From: Actinomortierella ambigua | Lineage: Eukaryota > Mortierellomycota > Mortierellomycetes > Mortierellales > Mortierellaceae | DNA length: 64,000 nt | Assembly (NCBI GenBank): GCA_016098155.1 | Contig: JAAAJB010000038.1 | Location: forward strand, 1 to 64,000 | Direction of reading: 5' to 3' | In this document: one piece after another, positions 22,276 to 36,525 of the stretch | Layout of the letters: each line of letters starts with the position of its first letter | How positions within the stretch are numbered: position 1 is the first letter of the stretch | The notes under the pieces: generated by a model | What the model saw: the letters and a program-made list of their open reading frames with translations, nothing else | What the model was told of the DNA's origin: nothing | Databases searched by the model: none | Made by a program: the position numbers and the translations under genes

Positions 22276-23359
22276 AGCTTTCTCCTTTCCCAACTCTCTC
22301 TTCCCTCACCCGAGGTAGGATCGCAATGTCATGGGTTACACAATACCCTGACAATGAAATAAAGAAACTATTTCGTCAAGCAGTGCGATGGGGTGGAGCT
22401 ACAAAAAAAAAAAGAGGGCTTGTAAAAACTGGCGTCGTATGGGGTGGTGGTAGTAGTAGTGATGAGAAAAAAACTCGCCGGCAGAGCAGGGAAAGAGGTG
22501 AGACTCGATGCAATTCAATCAAAGAGACCGCTGGAGCAGGATTCCGTAGCTTTTTAGTGTCATCGATTTTTTTTAAAAATAATGGTGGAAAGCGGAATGG
22601 TGAGATTATGCAAAGACGCTATTGGTAGCGTGGGATTTTGCGGGAACTGGTGTGGAGTGAACAAATAGCAACACAAAAGAAAGGAGTGACATGCATAAAA
22701 CAATGTGTGTGAACCGGATCCATAGTCACTTGTCGTGGGCGTGCTAATTCACCCGATAGCGGGACGGTACCAAAGTATCATTCTCTCACACCAAAACCGC
22801 ATCTTTTGGGGGTGTGTGTAGGGGGGGCTGGCCATGGTCTACGGACAGCAAGCAGCGATGAAAGTGATATAATGGGGATTGCTTTTTCGGATGGGTCGCT
22901 GTGACCAATGATAGTGATTCCTCCATCCTTGGCCCACAATAAGTTGAGAAAGGGAAAGATAGAGGTTGTCAATTTTGCCCACGAATTCTCACCCACTTGC
23001 AGTGTGTCCCGTGCTGGAAACACGAAAAAAGAAAAAAAAAACGGTGGGAATGGAGTTTAGTTGCAGGACGGGCGGGTGTGGTCGACCCATGCCACAGACG
23101 CGCAGATAGGGGTAATGAGAGGAGGACAGTGCAGTGTGCGCGATGCTATGTGCCATCGCACCATAGACCAGAGAGGTGAGTAAAACTCAACATTACGCAA
23201 ACAGGGGAGGTTTTCAAGTTTTTCCCACTGTGTGAAAAAGACAGAACCCCTTGTTGGTATGTCGAAATAGAGGGGGATCCTATAAAAGGGACTCAGTTAT
23301 GTCCGTTTCCCATCAACACACACAAACTTGCTATCTTCTGCTCGTTGACAATCCCCACC
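22276..23359. other. Intergenic region between array paralogues A and B
   Basis: About 1.1 kb, purine-rich, with no recognised gene. It ends with a clear TATA box and a short 5' UTR for paralogue B. Confidence 0.5.
23281..23287 (+). promoter_or_regulatory. TATA box of secreted paralogue B
   Basis: TATAAAA, 79 bases upstream of the ATG at 23360. A canonical match at a spacing compatible with a short 5' UTR. Confidence 0.65.
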
Positions 23360-24213
23360 ATGCGTTTCTCCACTACCCTCCTTGTTCTTGCGTCCGGTAA
23401 GAATGTACAAATGTCTCGCTGTCTTTGCCTATCCAACGCAGTCGTTTTAGCGACTAATATCCCCTTCCTCCTCCCCCCCCTACTGCATTTCTTCAAATCT
23501 GAAATGTTTGTATAGCTGCTGTCGCTCTCGCTCAGCAAGTCATCGTCTCCAAGGGCCTCTTTATTGCCCGCGATGAGTCTGACCCGAATGCTACTGGTGC
23601 CGACATCTTCAAGCACCCACGCAACCATGTGATTGCCACGGGCTCGATTCTGCGTCGCGCAGCTCAGTCATCCCAGTACCTCCCTTCCAAGCAGAACCCC
23701 ACCAAGACCCGAGCTGGCTTCTTCGAGTTCCAGTACAAGGCTGCGTCCTTCCTTGGCTTTGTCGAATATGACGTTCCCTACAAGGAGCAGCTCAGACTCG
23801 AAGGTGGTATCCGCAACCTGGAGAAGGCTATCCTGGAGGCGTATGATTCGTACGAGAACAAGTATATTGCCCAGCAGCTGGTCAAGCTCGTCCCAACGAA
23901 GGGCCAGAAGGATGAGACCAAGTCGTACGTTCTGAGCCTCGTCACGATCAACAAGCGCAATGCCAATAACTACGTCGAGACCAAGCTGATCAACGTAGCC
24001 CTCCGCTTGAAGACAAACGACAAGGGCGAGATCGAGGTCCCTGCTCAGAATGCCTACCTCAACGTCCGCCATTTTGTTGTCGATGCCACGTACCTTGAGA
24101 AGAATGCCGAAAAGCTTGCTCAGAACGTCGAGAAGGCTACAGCAGCCGACTTTAAGGAGTTCTTCTCAAGCCGTGCTGTCGATGCCGCGGAGGGCTGGTT
24201 CGATTTTGAGTAG
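23360..24213 (+). CDS. Secreted cysteine-free protein, array paralogue B
   Basis: Exons 23360-23396 and 23516-24213 join in phase 1, giving 244 residues. Signal peptide MRFSTTLLVLASAAVALAQQ, cleavage probably after ALA. The mature sequence lacks cysteine. Shared blocks with paralogue C are obvious: ADIFKHPRNHVIATGSILRR, NLEKAILEAYDSYENKYIAQ, VLSLVTINKRNANNYVETKL, NAEKLAQNVEKATAADFKEF. The predicted layout is an N-terminal helical part, a central strand-rich sheet and a C-terminal helix. Codon use is strongly C-ending (AAG, GTC, CTC), as in highly expressed housekeeping genes of this window such as ADE13. The family is not recognised. The TATA box and codon bias suggest high or inducible expression; that is inference. 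Confidence 0.85.
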
Positions 24214-25146
24214 ATGTCCATTCTTCACTATCAGAACCCAATGATATACCCCCTTCCGAGCTTCCAAACGCGCTGCTCCCACTCCAGTGTCAATTAAATC
24301 AGGCATCATCTTTTGTTCCCTAAAATTTCTTGAGTCTTGTACGTGTCGTCCTTCGTCTATTTCGGGGGGTGTTGTAAGCGTATTTCCCACCCGCGGAGAA
24401 TGCCTCGCGTAGCAATGTGAGAACTTTTTATCAGAGGATCCTCGAGACAACGATACACTCATCTATATGCACAACATGACTTTGAGTCGCTACCCTATCC
24501 TTGACCGCGGCGTCCCTGACCGCAGTGTTTATCAGTACTGAAGACATTTTGTTCGTTGTCATTACGAGATGAGAGAATACTCTCCTTTCCTCTCCCACCC
24601 CCCGTTTCCCTGGGAGAAAGTTATCCGAACAGCTAGCAAATCTTCACTATGGTAATAGCTCGTCAGACTATGAATGGTGAGATTCATTGGACGACCGCAT
24701 TGTGGCCATTGCGCCTTCGTAAACAACGGATGGTGTTAGTTTGTTTTTTTTTCTCACATATACCCCTTTTTCGCGAGGCACGTTGCATAAACGCTTGATT
24801 GTATGTCTTTCCTATGTCGAACCACATTTCACTGCTCGATCTCAGGCCGTCTTGAATGTCAGGGGTAATATTTGCGTATCCTCCACTTGCACGTCGTTGG
24901 ACGAGAATGGAGGAGCGCGAAGAGATTGGGAGATTGGTGTGCGCAGATAGTGAAAAATAGAGACTTTCCCACAGTGGGAGAAATTTGAAACTGGACACAC
25001 AGGCAAGAGACAAGTGAATGCTCTGTTTACGCCATGGCCATCCGGGGTGACGTTCGCAAATATCTTCTATATAAAGAGGTGGTGCCCATGGACTACTTTT
25101 TTTTTCTCATCGCGTCTTCACATTCTTGTTTTTCCTCTCCTTCAAC
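24214..25146. other. Intergenic region between array paralogues B and C
   Basis: About 930 bases with no recognised gene. It ends with a TATA box and a pyrimidine-rich 5' UTR for paralogue C. Confidence 0.5.
25068..25075 (+). promoter_or_regulatory. TATA box of secreted paralogue C
   Basis: TATATAAA, 79 bases upstream of the ATG at 25147, the same spacing as in paralogue B. A T-rich and CT-rich stretch lies between box and start codon. Confidence 0.65.
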
Positions 25147-26003
25147 ATGCGTCTTTCCAATATCCTCGTTGTTCTGGCCTCTGGTAATTTACAATCTCTT
25201 TGCTTGATCTCGTGAGTAGCATCGAGTGTTGAAAGGATGCTTACACGTTCATATCACTCTGTGGCATGCCCCGTACTGTTTTAGCCTCTTTGGCCCTTGC
25301 CCAGCAAGCAATCATCTCCCGCGGCATCATTGTTGCCAGCAAGAGTGACATTGACTCGGATGCCAAAGGCGAAGACGTCTACAAGCACACTAGCAATGGT
25401 GTCATTGCTGCCGCCTCAATTCTTCGGAAGGGTGCCAGCTTGGTCGGCTACAACCCCTCTGAACAGTACGCAGCGTACATCACGCCTGTCTTCAAGGCCT
25501 TTGAGTGGAAGCTCTCCAAGTTCCCCGGCTTCAAGGAGCCCAAGGTGACCTTTAAGTGGATCGACCTGAACGGCGGCCCCCAAGACCTGGAAAAGGCCGT
25601 GAAGGATGCGTATGATTCGTACGACAACGGCCTGCTTTCCAAAACGCTGCGCGAGGAGATTCCCACTACGAACCAGCACAAAGAAATCGATGCCGTCGGC
25701 ATCAACATCGTGTCGATCAACAAGCGCCGCGTGTGGCGACACACGGTGGTCAAGCTGGTCACGCTGCGCATCCGCATCGAGACCGACGACGAGCAGCGAG
25801 TCACTGTTCCCCAGCAGATTGCCAACCTGGTGGTCGAGGAGTACGAGCTTGATAGCCACTACCTCGCGGATAAGGCCAAGAAGCTGGCCGACGATATCGA
25901 GAGGACCAGCGCTCGTGACTTTGAGCACTACTTCCGAACCAAGACTGTCAAGCCTGAGTTTGCATGGTTCGATGCCCTTGAGCAGGACCCCATTGCCGCC
26001 TAA
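25147..26003 (+). CDS. Secreted cysteine-free protein, array paralogue C
   Basis: Exons 25147-25183 and 25285-26003 join in phase 1, giving 251 residues. Signal peptide MRLSNILVVLASASLALAQQ. No cysteine in the mature protein. Family blocks: GEDVYKHTSNGVIAAASILR, DLEKAVKDAYDSYDNGLLSK, INIVSINKRRVWRHTVVKLV, DKAKKLADDIERTSARDFEH. It aligns with B over nearly its full length and more weakly with A. The first exon is 37 bases in all three copies, so the gene start is easily missed. Function unknown. Possible roles of a secreted, cysteine-free fungal protein include surface coating or binding of a substrate or host molecule, but nothing in the sequence decides this. Confidence 0.85.
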
Positions 26004-26717
26004 GTCTCTTGAAGCAACATACTTTTGGAGGAAGAGGAAGAGGAGGCTCTGGCTGGCTGATGGCTAAGCCAGTCGTTCATTTGTAGCTCAGTTGAATAGA
26101 TATTTAGCTATCTTTTTGAGAAATGCACGTCTGTTCACATCGTATTACTACGAGGCACACTTGCTGGGTGAATTTGTGAGTGACCAATGGCGGAGTGAGC
26201 TTTTTTTTTTTTTTTTTTGTTATACCGCACAGCGAATGCGTCTTATCAAATTTTACCCCGCTTTTCTCCTTTTTCAGCTACCGCTCTCGTAGATGCTCGG
26301 GTCGCGGGGTGTCTAAATGGATGCACTCTCTGGGCTTGTTAGAGGAGACAGAGAAAAATGAGGATGGATGGCCAAACTACCATGATACTGATCTCGGCCA
26401 GAGAGAATGGTGAGAGGTTGACGTGGAAAGCGCGGCCATACACTCTGTTGTTTCCGAGAAAGCCGAATCTTCACTGCTGCCCGCTCATCGTCTCCTTTCA
26501 ATGAAGATTGACTCACAAGCCACCTTTCAACTCCGGCAGCCTTGGACGGTCATTTTTTGTGTTTATCGTTTTTTTTTTGGTCTCTCCTTTCCCCACGCTA
26601 TCTACACGAAAGAGAAATACCTCTTCTCCTTTCTTCCTCTTCTTTTCTTCTTCTTCCACCACCCCCTCCTCATCGGTCTCCTCTCCACACTCTGTCCTTG
26701 TCCTCCCATACCTAGCC
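26004..26717. other. Intergenic region downstream of the array
   Basis: Holds a T-tract (about 26202-26218) and a CT-rich tract at 26620-26710 directly upstream of the ADE13 start. No gene is seen. Confidence 0.5.
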
Positions 26718-28625
26718 ATGGATCCCCACGCTCGTTACCAGTCGCCCTTGACCTCGCGCTATGCCTCGCCCGAGATGGCTGCCAACTTCTCGGACAACAA
26801 GCGCTTCTCGACCTGGCGCAAGCTGTGGCTCAACCTCGCCATCGCTGAGAAGGAGCTCGGCCTCGACATCCCTCAGGAGGCCATCGATGAGATGAAGGAG
26901 CACATTGTAAGATCGACAGTCAAACTCCCTCCAAGGGGCTCGGATCAAAGGAAGGAATAATCCGTGCTCGAGAATCATGTTGGAACCAACGCTGACCCTC
27001 TCTTTTTTTCTCGTATCTTTCTGTTCATTCTCATTCTCTTTCTCTGGCCTATTCCCCACCTTGAAATCTCTCCCGGTTCTTCAAAAACGGCTCTTGTGTA
27101 CAATGATTCACCTTCTCATGCGCCTGGATCTCTCTCGACAACCCGACTGGAAACAAAAACAAAACAATCTGGAACAATATTTTTTTTTCCCTTGTTGCTG
27201 CTGCAATGAACATCCAGTACGACATCGACTATACATTGGCGGCTGCCGAGGAGAAGAAGCGCCGACACGACGTGATGGCGCACGTGCACACCTTTGGCGT
27301 GGCCTGCCCGAGCGCGGCCGGCATCATCCACTTGGGTGCCACATCGTGCTTCGTGACCGACAATGGCGATCTGATGATTCTGCGTGACGGTCTCGACATC
27401 CTGCTGCCCAAGCTGGCCCGCGTCATTGAGCGCCTCAGCAGCTTTGCCGAGCAGTACAAGGACCTGCCCACCCTCGGCTTCACCCACTTCCAACCCGCCC
27501 AGCTCACCACGGTCGGCAAGCGCGCCTGCCTCTGGATCCAGGAGCTCCTCTGGGATCTCCGCAACCTCACCCGCGCCCGCAACGACCTTGGCTTCCGTGG
27601 CGTCAAGGGCACCACCGGCACCCAGGCCTCCTTCCTGGCCCTCTTCAACGGCGACCACGACCAGGTCGAGGCCCTGGACCAGCGTGTCACCGAGCTCTCG
27701 GGCTTCTCCGAGTACTACCCAGTCTGTGGCCAGACCTACTCCCGCAAGATTGACGTCGATATCCTGATGCCCATGGCCTCCTTTGGCGCCACCGTCCACA
27801 AGATTGCGACCGATATCCGTCTCCTCGCCAACCTCAAGGAGATTGAGGAGCCCTTTGAGAAGGACCAGATCGGTTCCTCTGCCATGGCCTACAAGCGCAA
27901 CCCCATGCGCTGCGAACGCGCTTGCTCCCTCGCCCGCCACCTTCAGATCCTTGTCCAGGATGCCCTGGGCACCGCCTCTGTTCAGTGGTTCGAGCGTACC
28001 CTTGATGACAGGTAATTTGCGAAGAATCCATGGTGGCATTGTTTTTTGTTTTTTGTTTTTTGTTTTGTTTGTTTGCCCTGTCGAGTGCGACAATGTTTGT
28101 GTGAGAGGGGGACAAAGCCTTCCAACATCCAAAATCTCTAACACCCCTCAACAAAAAACTCTTAGTGCCAACCGTCGCATCTGCTTGCCCGAGGCCTTCC
28201 TGACCATGGACATTTTGTTGACGCTGATGCAGAACATCTCGGAGGGCCTGGTGGTGTACCCCAAGGTGATTGAGCGCCGCATCCTGCAGGAGCTGCCCTT
28301 CATGGCCACGGAGAACTTCATCATGGCCATGGTCAAGAAGGGCGGTGACCGTCAGGAGTGCCACGAGCATATCCGTGTCCTCTCCCACGAGGCCGGCGCC
28401 GTCGTCAAGCAACAGGGTGGCGAGAACGACTTGATCCAGCGCATCAAGAACGACCCTTACTTCAAGCCCATCTGGGATGAGATGGACCAGCTCATGGACC
28501 CAAAGACCTTCACCGGCCGTGCCTCCCAGCAGGTCGACCGCTTCCTGAAGCAGTATGTCCAGCCCGCCCTCAAGCCCTACGACGAGGAGCTTCGCAAGGA
28601 GTCCAAGGCCGAGCTGAACGTTTAA
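26718..28625 (+). CDS. ADE13: Adenylosuccinate lyase
   Basis: Three exons, 26718-26906, 27218-28011 and 28166-28625, join in phase to 480 residues; yeast Ade13 has 482. The enzyme acts twice in purine synthesis, releasing fumarate from SAICAR and from adenylosuccinate. Recognisable are the N-terminal [25 protein letters not shown] with the active-site His, [30 protein letters not shown], the mobile signature loop [18 protein letters not shown] containing the catalytic Ser, and a C-terminal domain with LSHEAG. The exon 1/exon 2 junction gives EHI-YDIDYTL, as expected for the family. Long frames on the opposite strand are shadows of its biased codon use. Cytosolic; it works upstream of adenylate kinase, encoded nearby, but no co-regulation is implied. 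Confidence 0.96.
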
Positions 28626-29254
28626 AGCAGAAAACATTCACACAAAAAAAAATCAACTCTTTCGTAACTACCTCCTCTCCCTCACAACTTGTATAGGCAA
28701 ATAAACCCGTTTCATTCATACCCAACATCAGAAGAAAAAAAAAACATAATATAACATAACATAACATAACATAAACAAAACGCATGGGGTTCAAGAGTGT
28801 TAAGTTCATTTTTTTTTAGTTGTGACAAAAAGGAACGGCAAATTGGTAGTCGACAATGCCTCGCCCCTTCTTCGTTGAAAAAAAAAAAAACAAGAAATAG
28901 GAGTAGCATTACAGAGATGATGTGGAAAGAAAAGAAGTCTATACAAGGGCAAAGTCTCATGATCAAAGAGAAGAAAAAATGGATCGCAAAAGATAAAAAA
29001 AAGAGAATAAAGAAGAACGCTCACAGATGGTTTCAGAAAAAAAAAAACACTTCCATCATCCATGAGTTTGTTAAGGCAGGGGAGCAGAGAGAGAGTGGGA
29101 AACAGGACTTGGACCGTGCACGATCCTTGTTCTCTTCCCTCTCTCTGTTATCTCCCAAACGCGCTCTTCATGATCTCCTGTGAATTTCATAAAGCGAAAG
29201 AAAAAACAATTGAGAGGGGAGGGGGAGGGAAAAGGAGAGGCGCTGATATTTTGC
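28626..29254. other. Convergent intergenic region between ADE13 and adenylate kinase
   Basis: Very A-rich (A-runs near 28645, 28735, 28880, 29037) with an ACATA-type pentamer repeat at about 28745-28775. It serves as 3' flank for both genes. No gene is recognised. Confidence 0.5.
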
Positions 29255-32006
<2,752 letters not shown>

Positions 32007-32497
32007 GGCGATGTGATGATTTGGATGAAGAAGGAGATGGGGAGAAGGAAGGAGAGAGAAGAGAGAGAGAAAAAACAAGAGTGGTGCGGAAGGGCGAGGA
32101 GTCAGTCCCTTTTTTTTTCTCTCTCTCTCTGTCTCTCTCTGTTCACAACGACGAAAGAGCACCTCGAGCTCCCCGGCATTCAGTTCACGTGATCAATCCG
32201 TCATAAAAAAGCAACGGGTGATCGGAACTGAAATTGGTTCGTTGGTTTTCGTTGTCTGCTCGCACTGGTCACAACCAAAGCGACATGAGAGAGTGAGGTT
32301 GGGGCGGGTGGGGAGTGCGAAAAGAGTACGAAAGACAAAGAGAAAATTGGATGGCATGGCATGCTATGGAACAGTTTTGCACCATGCTGAGTATCTATGT
32401 TGGAATAATGAAAGGTTTGTTTTTTATATATACATTCATATGCGAACAGCAAAACGTGCTGACATGTGCTGCTCTATTATTATTTGCTGCACTCTCT
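32007..32497. other. Intergenic region between adenylate kinase and the bHLH gene
   Basis: About 490 bases; CT/GA-rich next to the kinase start (32040-32150), which serves as its 5' UTR and promoter. No gene is seen. Confidence 0.5.
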
Positions 32498-34984
32498 TCA
32501 GCAGAGCATTTGATCGACGCTCATCTTGCTAATGCTCCGGCGAGGCTTGTCGTGATTGTACTCGCTATTCCGCCGCACACGCTTCGGCGCTGGGGCCACC
32601 ACTGTTGCCAGTGCTTTCGACGACATCATCGATTCGTCAATATAGTCGTCGTCGTCCTCATCATCATCGTCAGCGTCTTCACCTTCTTCCTCTTCCTCCT
32701 CCTCCTCACCCTCTTCACACCCAAAGTCTTCGTCGCCAGCATCATTCTCCATGCGCTGCACGTCCTCTCTCATCGCAATATCTTGCTCGTCACCGTCGTG
32801 ATCGGCTTCTCTCTCCATCTCCACTTCCTCCTCCTCCTCCTCCATGGAGAGCAGGCGGGCATTACTGGCACTCGCGTGCTGGTGACCCCTCGCCGACTTT
32901 TTAGCGATCTTGCCTTTCGACTGCCGCTGTGCACGGCGATAGCCTTGGGCGGCCTTGGCCGTGGTCATCTTGGACTCTGGCGGGCTCGAGTACGGTCCCC
33001 CAGCCGACAACTGTGAGAGCATCAACAGACCATCCTTGGCATCGTCATCGGACGACGACGATGATGTGGATGACGATGCTGATGACATGGCCGAGCGTGC
33101 ACCAGTCTCCACAGCTGTAGCACGGCTATCCGCATGGGCCGGTGTCTGCAGCGGTGAACAAGTCGACGTCGACGACGCGCGACGGGTCGATTCTCTGTTC
33201 TGAGCAACGGCAGTGTTAAAGTGAGAACCGTGGAACTGCAGAGGACCTGGTGGGATACGATCTGCCGTCCCAGAGGTCCGGTCGAGTCTCGCCTTCTTGA
33301 ACGGCTGATTCAGACCCGTGGTGATCATCGGCGCAAACGCCAGGGGTTTATGTAAGCTAAACGGCGACACCTTGTTGCGCGAGGGTGTGCCCGTTACGAC
33401 CGAAGCCGCCGCCGTCAGGGCATCGAGCATATCCGTCGTCTTGTTGTTGGGGTCACTGTTGCTTGCCCGCTTAAACTTTGCGTTTGCCACGTGCTCAGGG
33501 ACGCAGCTCTTGAGGTACTGCACGTACTCGATCGTCGACTGCAAGATCGACAGCTTGTGCAGGTGGTCCTCGTCCACACACGCCGGCACCAGATGCTTGA
33601 GTTGCAAGATCTTGTCGTTGATCCGCTCGCGCCGACGTCGCTCGATGGCCGAGTGTGACACCTTGCGCATCATCTCACGTGCTTCTTGTTCCACAGACCG
33701 GTTGCTGAGCGAAGCCGACCGCCGTTTCGAGGTCGACGGCGACGGAGAGGACGATGCCGTCTTGGCTGTCGCACCAGTCGTTGTGGACGCGGATGATGAT
33801 GAAGAAGAAGACGAAGACGAAGAGGACGGACCTGAGATGGATGCACTCTTGGTCTTGGACGAGGCCGCAATTGGCGGTGCCGATTTGGGAGGCAGCATCA
33901 TATAGACAGGTGATGGAGGTGCGCTCTTCGCGTTGGCCGAGGTCGACGGACTCTTGAATTGCGTGGAGGTAGAAGATGCAGATGATACCGATGAACGCTT
34001 ACGCGAACTCGAAGTGGATGAGGCTCCAGGGGCTACTGGAGATGTCGGTGGATAGGGAGCAGATGCAAAGGCACGTGGGGACTGTACAGGAAAGACCAAT
34101 GAAGAGGAGGAGGACAAGGAGGATGTGGCAGACGTCGTACTAACTGCACTAGGCAGGACAAGATGGGAAGGGGCGGCCTGCTTGGGGAGGATGCGGTCGT
34201 AGCGGGGGGACTGGTGGGGGCTTGCAGGAGGTTTGGGGCTTGAGATCGGCTGATGCTGAGGGGTAGGATAGGGAGAAATCGGTCCCAACCCTGGCGAGGG
34301 GGCCATGTGCGGAGGCGGCAGGGCTGACATGGAGTTGCTCGATCCAGTGGACGACTGGTGGTGTAGATGAGGGCTTCGCTGGGCACCAAATGCCGATGAA
34401 TGGTGGTGCGATAGCGGATAGCTGCTGCCCACCGGCTGCAGCGTTGGCGATGCCTGGAGTGGGTGCTGGTGGTGCTCGTATGGTCTGAAAGTCTGAAGCG
34501 GTGGCGGTAACTGGTAGAACCCTTGGCTGTGCTGCGACAGCGACGACGACGACATGCCGTCTCCAGCCCCCCCTGCTCCATAGCCGTGTGGCCGAGAGGC
34601 TGGTGAGAGAAGCACGTGGGCGGGAGACATAGGTGGGGTAGCTGCAGGGTACAACGAGTGCAGTGCGCGCGACGACGAACTGGCCGTCATCGCTGGCGAT
34701 GATAGCTCGGGGTGTGCCTGGTGGATGCTTGGCAGCGTGACACCCGCCGGCTTGTGATGATGGTAGTGCTCAGAGCCAAAGCTGGGGCTGGAGGAGGACG
34801 CGGGAGGGGCCATGGCGATCTTTGGGTCTTCGGGGTTCATTGAAGGTGAAGGGTCTGGTGTGGTGAGCGAAAAAGAGTGTAAAGGCGAGGTCGTGTGCAC
34901 TTGAGAGGAGTGAGGAGGCGCAGGAACGATGCTCTTGTATTGTGGTTGAGTGGAAGAGGGAAGGTGGGCGGCAGCGGGTCGCAT
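32498..34984 (-). CDS. Basic helix-loop-helix transcription factor
   Basis: A single open frame of 828 residues. The bHLH domain lies at about 438-498: basic region HSAIERRRRERINDKI, with the His, Glu and Arg spacing that reads CACGTG-type E-boxes, then the helix LKHLVPACV, a short loop and LHKLSILQSTIEYVQYLKSC. No leucine zipper is evident after helix 2. The N-terminal ~430 residues are disordered and rich in Ser, Pro, His and Gln, with a run of Ser near 390-400. The C-terminal third has a very acidic Glu/Asp block at about 720-800 that could act as an activation domain. The protein ends RRSISKMSVDQMLC. The nearest named relatives cannot be decided from sequence alone. Confidence 0.85.
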   Translation of the reverse strand: MRPAAAHLPSSTQPQYKSIVPAPPHSSQVHTTSPLHSFSLTTPDPSPSMNPEDPKIAMAPPASSSSPSFGSEHYHHHKPAGVTLPSIHQAHPELSSPAMTASSSSRALHSLYPAATPPMSPAHVLLSPASRPHGYGAGGAGDGMSSSSLSQHSQGFYQLPPPLQTFRPYEHHQHPLQASPTLQPVGSSYPLSHHHSSAFGAQRSPHLHHQSSTGSSNSMSALPPPHMAPSPGLGPISPYPTPQHQPISSPKPPASPHQSPRYDRILPKQAAPSHLVLPSAVSTTSATSSLSSSSSLVFPVQSPRAFASAPYPPTSPVAPGASSTSSSRKRSSVSSASSTSTQFKSPSTSANAKSAPPSPVYMMLPPKSAPPIAASSKTKSASISGPSSSSSSSSSSSSASTTTGATAKTASSSPSPSTSKRRSASLSNRSVEQEAREMMRKVSHSAIERRRRERINDKILQLKHLVPACVDEDHLHKLSILQSTIEYVQYLKSCVPEHVANAKFKRASNSDPNNKTTDMLDALTAAASVVTGTPSRNKVSPFSLHKPLAFAPMITTGLNQPFKKARLDRTSGTADRIPPGPLQFHGSHFNTAVAQNRESTRRASSTSTCSPLQTPAHADSRATAVETGARSAMSSASSSTSSSSSDDDAKDGLLMLSQLSAGGPYSSPPESKMTTAKAAQGYRRAQRQSKGKIAKKSARGHQHASASNARLLSMEEEEEEVEMEREADHDGDEQDIAMREDVQRMENDAGDEDFGCEEGEEEEEEEEGEDADDDDEDDDDYIDESMMSSKALATVVAPAPKRVRRNSEYNHDKPRRSISKMSVDQMLC

Positions 34985-36525
34985 CGTCTTTACTGTCGTG
35001 TATGTGGTGTGTCTTTATCTCTCTCAACAAGTAGGCAGGGCGATGTGGCGGAAGAGGTGTGGATGGTCTTTGTGCACTTTTGTGGTAGCAGGCCAATGTA
35101 GGAGGTGAAAAGGGACGAAAGGGAAGGAGGGGAAAGGAGAATTGCCGGGTGGGGTCGACAAGAGAGTGAACCGGCAAGAACACTAGGAGAGAAAGGAGGG
35201 AAAGATTAAAAAAAGTGTCACTCGCCTTTTCTTTTTCCTTTCGACCAAAAATAAAAAAGAAAGGTGTGTGTGTGTGTCCACGTTTTTCGGTTGTCAGCCC
35301 TCATTTCTCGCTTGACAACAAACAGGCCACAACAGTCCAAACACGCAGGCGACCTGAATGGGCCGGGAAAACGGCCTGGGTTGTTGGACAGGGAAAAAGA
35401 GGATATCATGGCTATAGACTACAATCTTGCCACCTCTCACATACATGTGCAAAACTGAAAAGATATGCTGCTAGAGAAGCTTCTGTTGGGTGATTGGGGT
35501 CGCGAGAGTGGAGGAGGGTAGTAGCAGGCCAGGGACAAGAAGGAAATGTGGTGGTGGTTAAGGTCGATGAATGTTTCGATGGGGTACAAAGGAAATGAAA
35601 AAGAGTGAAAGGAAAAAGAGAAAAGGAGGAAACGAAGGAAACGAGGAATAGTAATAATAATACACAAAAAAAAAAAGCGCTCCGCGATCGCCTGCTCAGT
35701 GGGGCAAAAAAAAAAAAAGGTAAAGGCAAAAGACACAAGAGTAAAGTAAACATTTAGCCTTGCCCAATCGCACCCTCAGATGGACGCATACCCCTGCTCT
35801 TCTCGACAGGCACACGACCATGTTCCCAATTATGTATCGGTCTGTTGTTGACGCCCAATCCGGAAGGGTCCCTGGCCTGTCCGCAAGCACGTTGGGATCT
35901 GACGAGCTATGAAAGGCGTGCAGTTGCTGCTACCTTTGTTTGTGTTTGTCTGATATCGCCACCTTACCCACCACCTCTTGTGTGTATCCTTATTTGTGCG
36001 CTACGATGTATGTGTGATGTTCATCTAGTTGGCCGTTTCCTTCCTTCTGCCCCTGTTACCCTCGTTATCCTCTTTGTCTCCTGCTGCTGCCTGCTCTCTT
36101 TCTCACCCACTCACTCTCTCACTCACTCTGTCTCTCTCTGTCTCTCTCCTCCTCTCGCCCAACAGCTCCCTCGCTCACATTTTTCTCTCCCACTCCCTGC
36201 CCTTTCCCCGAAATGGAATATACGACAGCATGTGGGCACCTTCGGCCAATGCAGGCTGAGTGCATGCGGCGATCCTCACCCCTGATTGGCTAGGAATTCT
36301 CTCACAAAAAGGCGGGCCTTGGGATTCGCTCCTCCCTCTCTCGTGGTTCCTTTTCTTTCTCCTATCTCTCGCACCCGCTCTTCCCCTCTCATGACTGGAG
36401 GAAGCTCAACCCTAGTGGCATGGAGATTAATGTGAGAAAATCGATTATTGCAAAGATTGGTACGTACCAACTATCTGAAAGAGCTACATACGCACGGTGA
36501 GAGGTGCCCCTCTATCTTCAATCGG
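34985..36525. other. Intergenic region between the bHLH gene and MED5
   Basis: About 1.5 kb. The bHLH promoter side is at the left; a purine-rich tract lies at 35590-35730 and a CT-rich tract at 36085-36200. No coding sequence is recognised. Confidence 0.45.

Noticed and set aside
27116..28637. Long minus-strand frames opposite adenylosuccinate lyase
   Set aside because: The sense strand encodes a full-length conserved enzyme; the antisense frames run through its introns and show no domain.
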